Notes under the pieces: model-generated
The model's database searches: none
Told to the model about the DNA's origin: nothing
Seen by the model: only the letters and a program-made list of their open reading frames with translations
Source of the DNA: Bacteroidales bacterium
GTDB lineage: Bacteria > Bacteroidota > Bacteroidia > Bacteroidales > GCA-2748055
Assembly: GCA_030589895.1 (NCBI GenBank)
Contig: JAUUZQ010000036.1
Location: 1-34,035, forward strand
Direction of reading: 5' to 3'
Length of the DNA stretch: 34,035 nucleotides
Translations under genes and position numbers: made by a program
Shown: piece after piece, positions 33,544 to 34,035 of the stretch
Layout: each line of letters begins with the position of its first letter
Position numbering within the stretch: position 1 is the first letter of the stretch

Positions 33544-34035
33544 ATGAATTATCAGAAGGAAATATATGATCTCCTTGAAGAGCAAAAGCTTAATTGGCCA
33601 TTATTACATAATAATACCAAATCACTTCTATCCACCCGGGTAAAGACATTTAGTTTCAATCACTTTACAATGAGAGTTCAGTTCAACCCGGAAAGGATTA
33701 TATCTTCTGCGGCAAAAGTTGATAAAGACTCGATTTCAAAGCGACAATGCTTTTTATGTAAACATCACCGGCCGGCAGAGCAAAAAGGGATTATGTATGC
33801 TGATAAATACGAATTTTTGTGCAATCCATTTCCAATTTTCAATAAGCACTACACGATAACTCACATCAATCATATACCACAAGAGATTTTTAAATCTTTC
33901 GGGGAATTTCTGGATATATCAAAATTACTTCCGGATCTGGTGCTTTTCTATAATTCACCAAACTGTGGAGCTTCTGCACCTGATCATCTGCATTTTCAAG
34001 CCGGGAATCTCGGATTGCTTCCCCTTGAAAAAGAA
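33544..34035 (+). CDS. DUF4922 (HIT-like) protein, 3' end outside window
   Basis: An open frame from the ATG at 33544 runs for 164 codons to the window edge. The product opens MNYQKEIYDLLEEQKLNW and contains RQCFLCKHHRPAEQKGI with a C-x2-C pair (about residues 71-74), CNPFPIFNKHYTITHINHIPQ, and NCGASAPDHLHFQAG, which holds the H-x-H-x-Q signature of the HIT / galactose-1-phosphate uridylyltransferase superfamily. These features fit DUF4922, a Bacteroidota family related to nucleotide-sugar phosphorylases. A nucleotidyl-transfer or phosphorylase reaction is likely, substrate unknown. It is 16 bp after the glycosyltransferase and in the same operon as the short GHL10. Confidence 0.85.
   Translation, partial: MNYQKEIYDLLEEQKLNWPLLHNNTKSLLSTRVKTFSFNHFTMRVQFNPERIISSAAKVDKDSISKRQCFLCKHHRPAEQKGIMYADKYEFLCNPFPIFNKHYTITHINHIPQEIFKSFGEFLDISKLLPDLVLFYNSPNCGASAPDHLHFQAGNLGLLPLEKE

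Overview
The window is chromosomal DNA from a member of the Bacteroidota, most likely of the Bacteroidales/Marinilabiliales kind. The evidence is a SusC/SusD pair, four proteins with type IX secretion (T9SS, type A) C-terminal sorting domains, families largely confined to this phylum (DUF4293, DUF4623, DUF4922), AT-rich spacers, and promoter-like TAnnTTTG boxes, the -7 element of this phylum. No tRNA, rRNA, CRISPR array, transposase or phage gene was seen.

Left part (1-11.6 kb), housekeeping. An SPFH/prohibitin-like gene cut by the window edge and a DUF4293 membrane protein run rightward to a clear terminator. A 58-bp tandem repeat follows. Leftward genes then come in order: pyrB-pyrI (aspartate carbamoyltransferase catalytic and regulatory subunits), an EamA transporter with a YigZ/IMPACT protein, dnaA, and an envelope pair made of an N-acetylmuramoyl-L-alanine amidase with a SPOR domain and an MCE/MlaD protein. 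This last pair is divergent from an LptD-like outer-membrane LPS assembly protein, and promoter-like elements lie between the divergent starts.

Right part (11.6-34 kb), a probable nutrient-acquisition locus. A long leftward gene string, read 5' to 3', encodes two DUF4623 beta-propeller proteins with T9SS tails (475 and 1372 aa), a terminator-like hairpin, a small PD40 propeller protein, a T9SS-tailed amidase_3 protein, SusC, SusD, a T9SS-tailed GHL10 (family 10-like) glycosidase, a BadF/NagK/MurK-type sugar kinase, and MurQ (MurNAc-6-phosphate etherase). Divergent from it run a second, shorter GHL10 protein without a sorting tail, a two-domain family 2 glycosyltransferase, and a DUF4922 protein cut by the right edge.

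How the genes fit together (inference). The known relative of GHL10, E. coli DigH, cuts glycan strands of peptidoglycan that have lost their stem peptides, and an amidase makes such strands. MurQ acts only on MurNAc-6-phosphate, and MurK-type kinases of the BadF family make that compound. With SusC/SusD for outer-membrane uptake, the set reads as a complete route: strip peptides, cut denuded glycan, import, phosphorylate, remove lactate. I propose a polysaccharide-utilisation locus for peptidoglycan or its fragments. An inner-membrane MurNAc transporter and a dedicated regulator are not in the window. Several starts are non-ATG (TTG or GTG), and some start sites were moved to a better-supported ATG; each case is noted.
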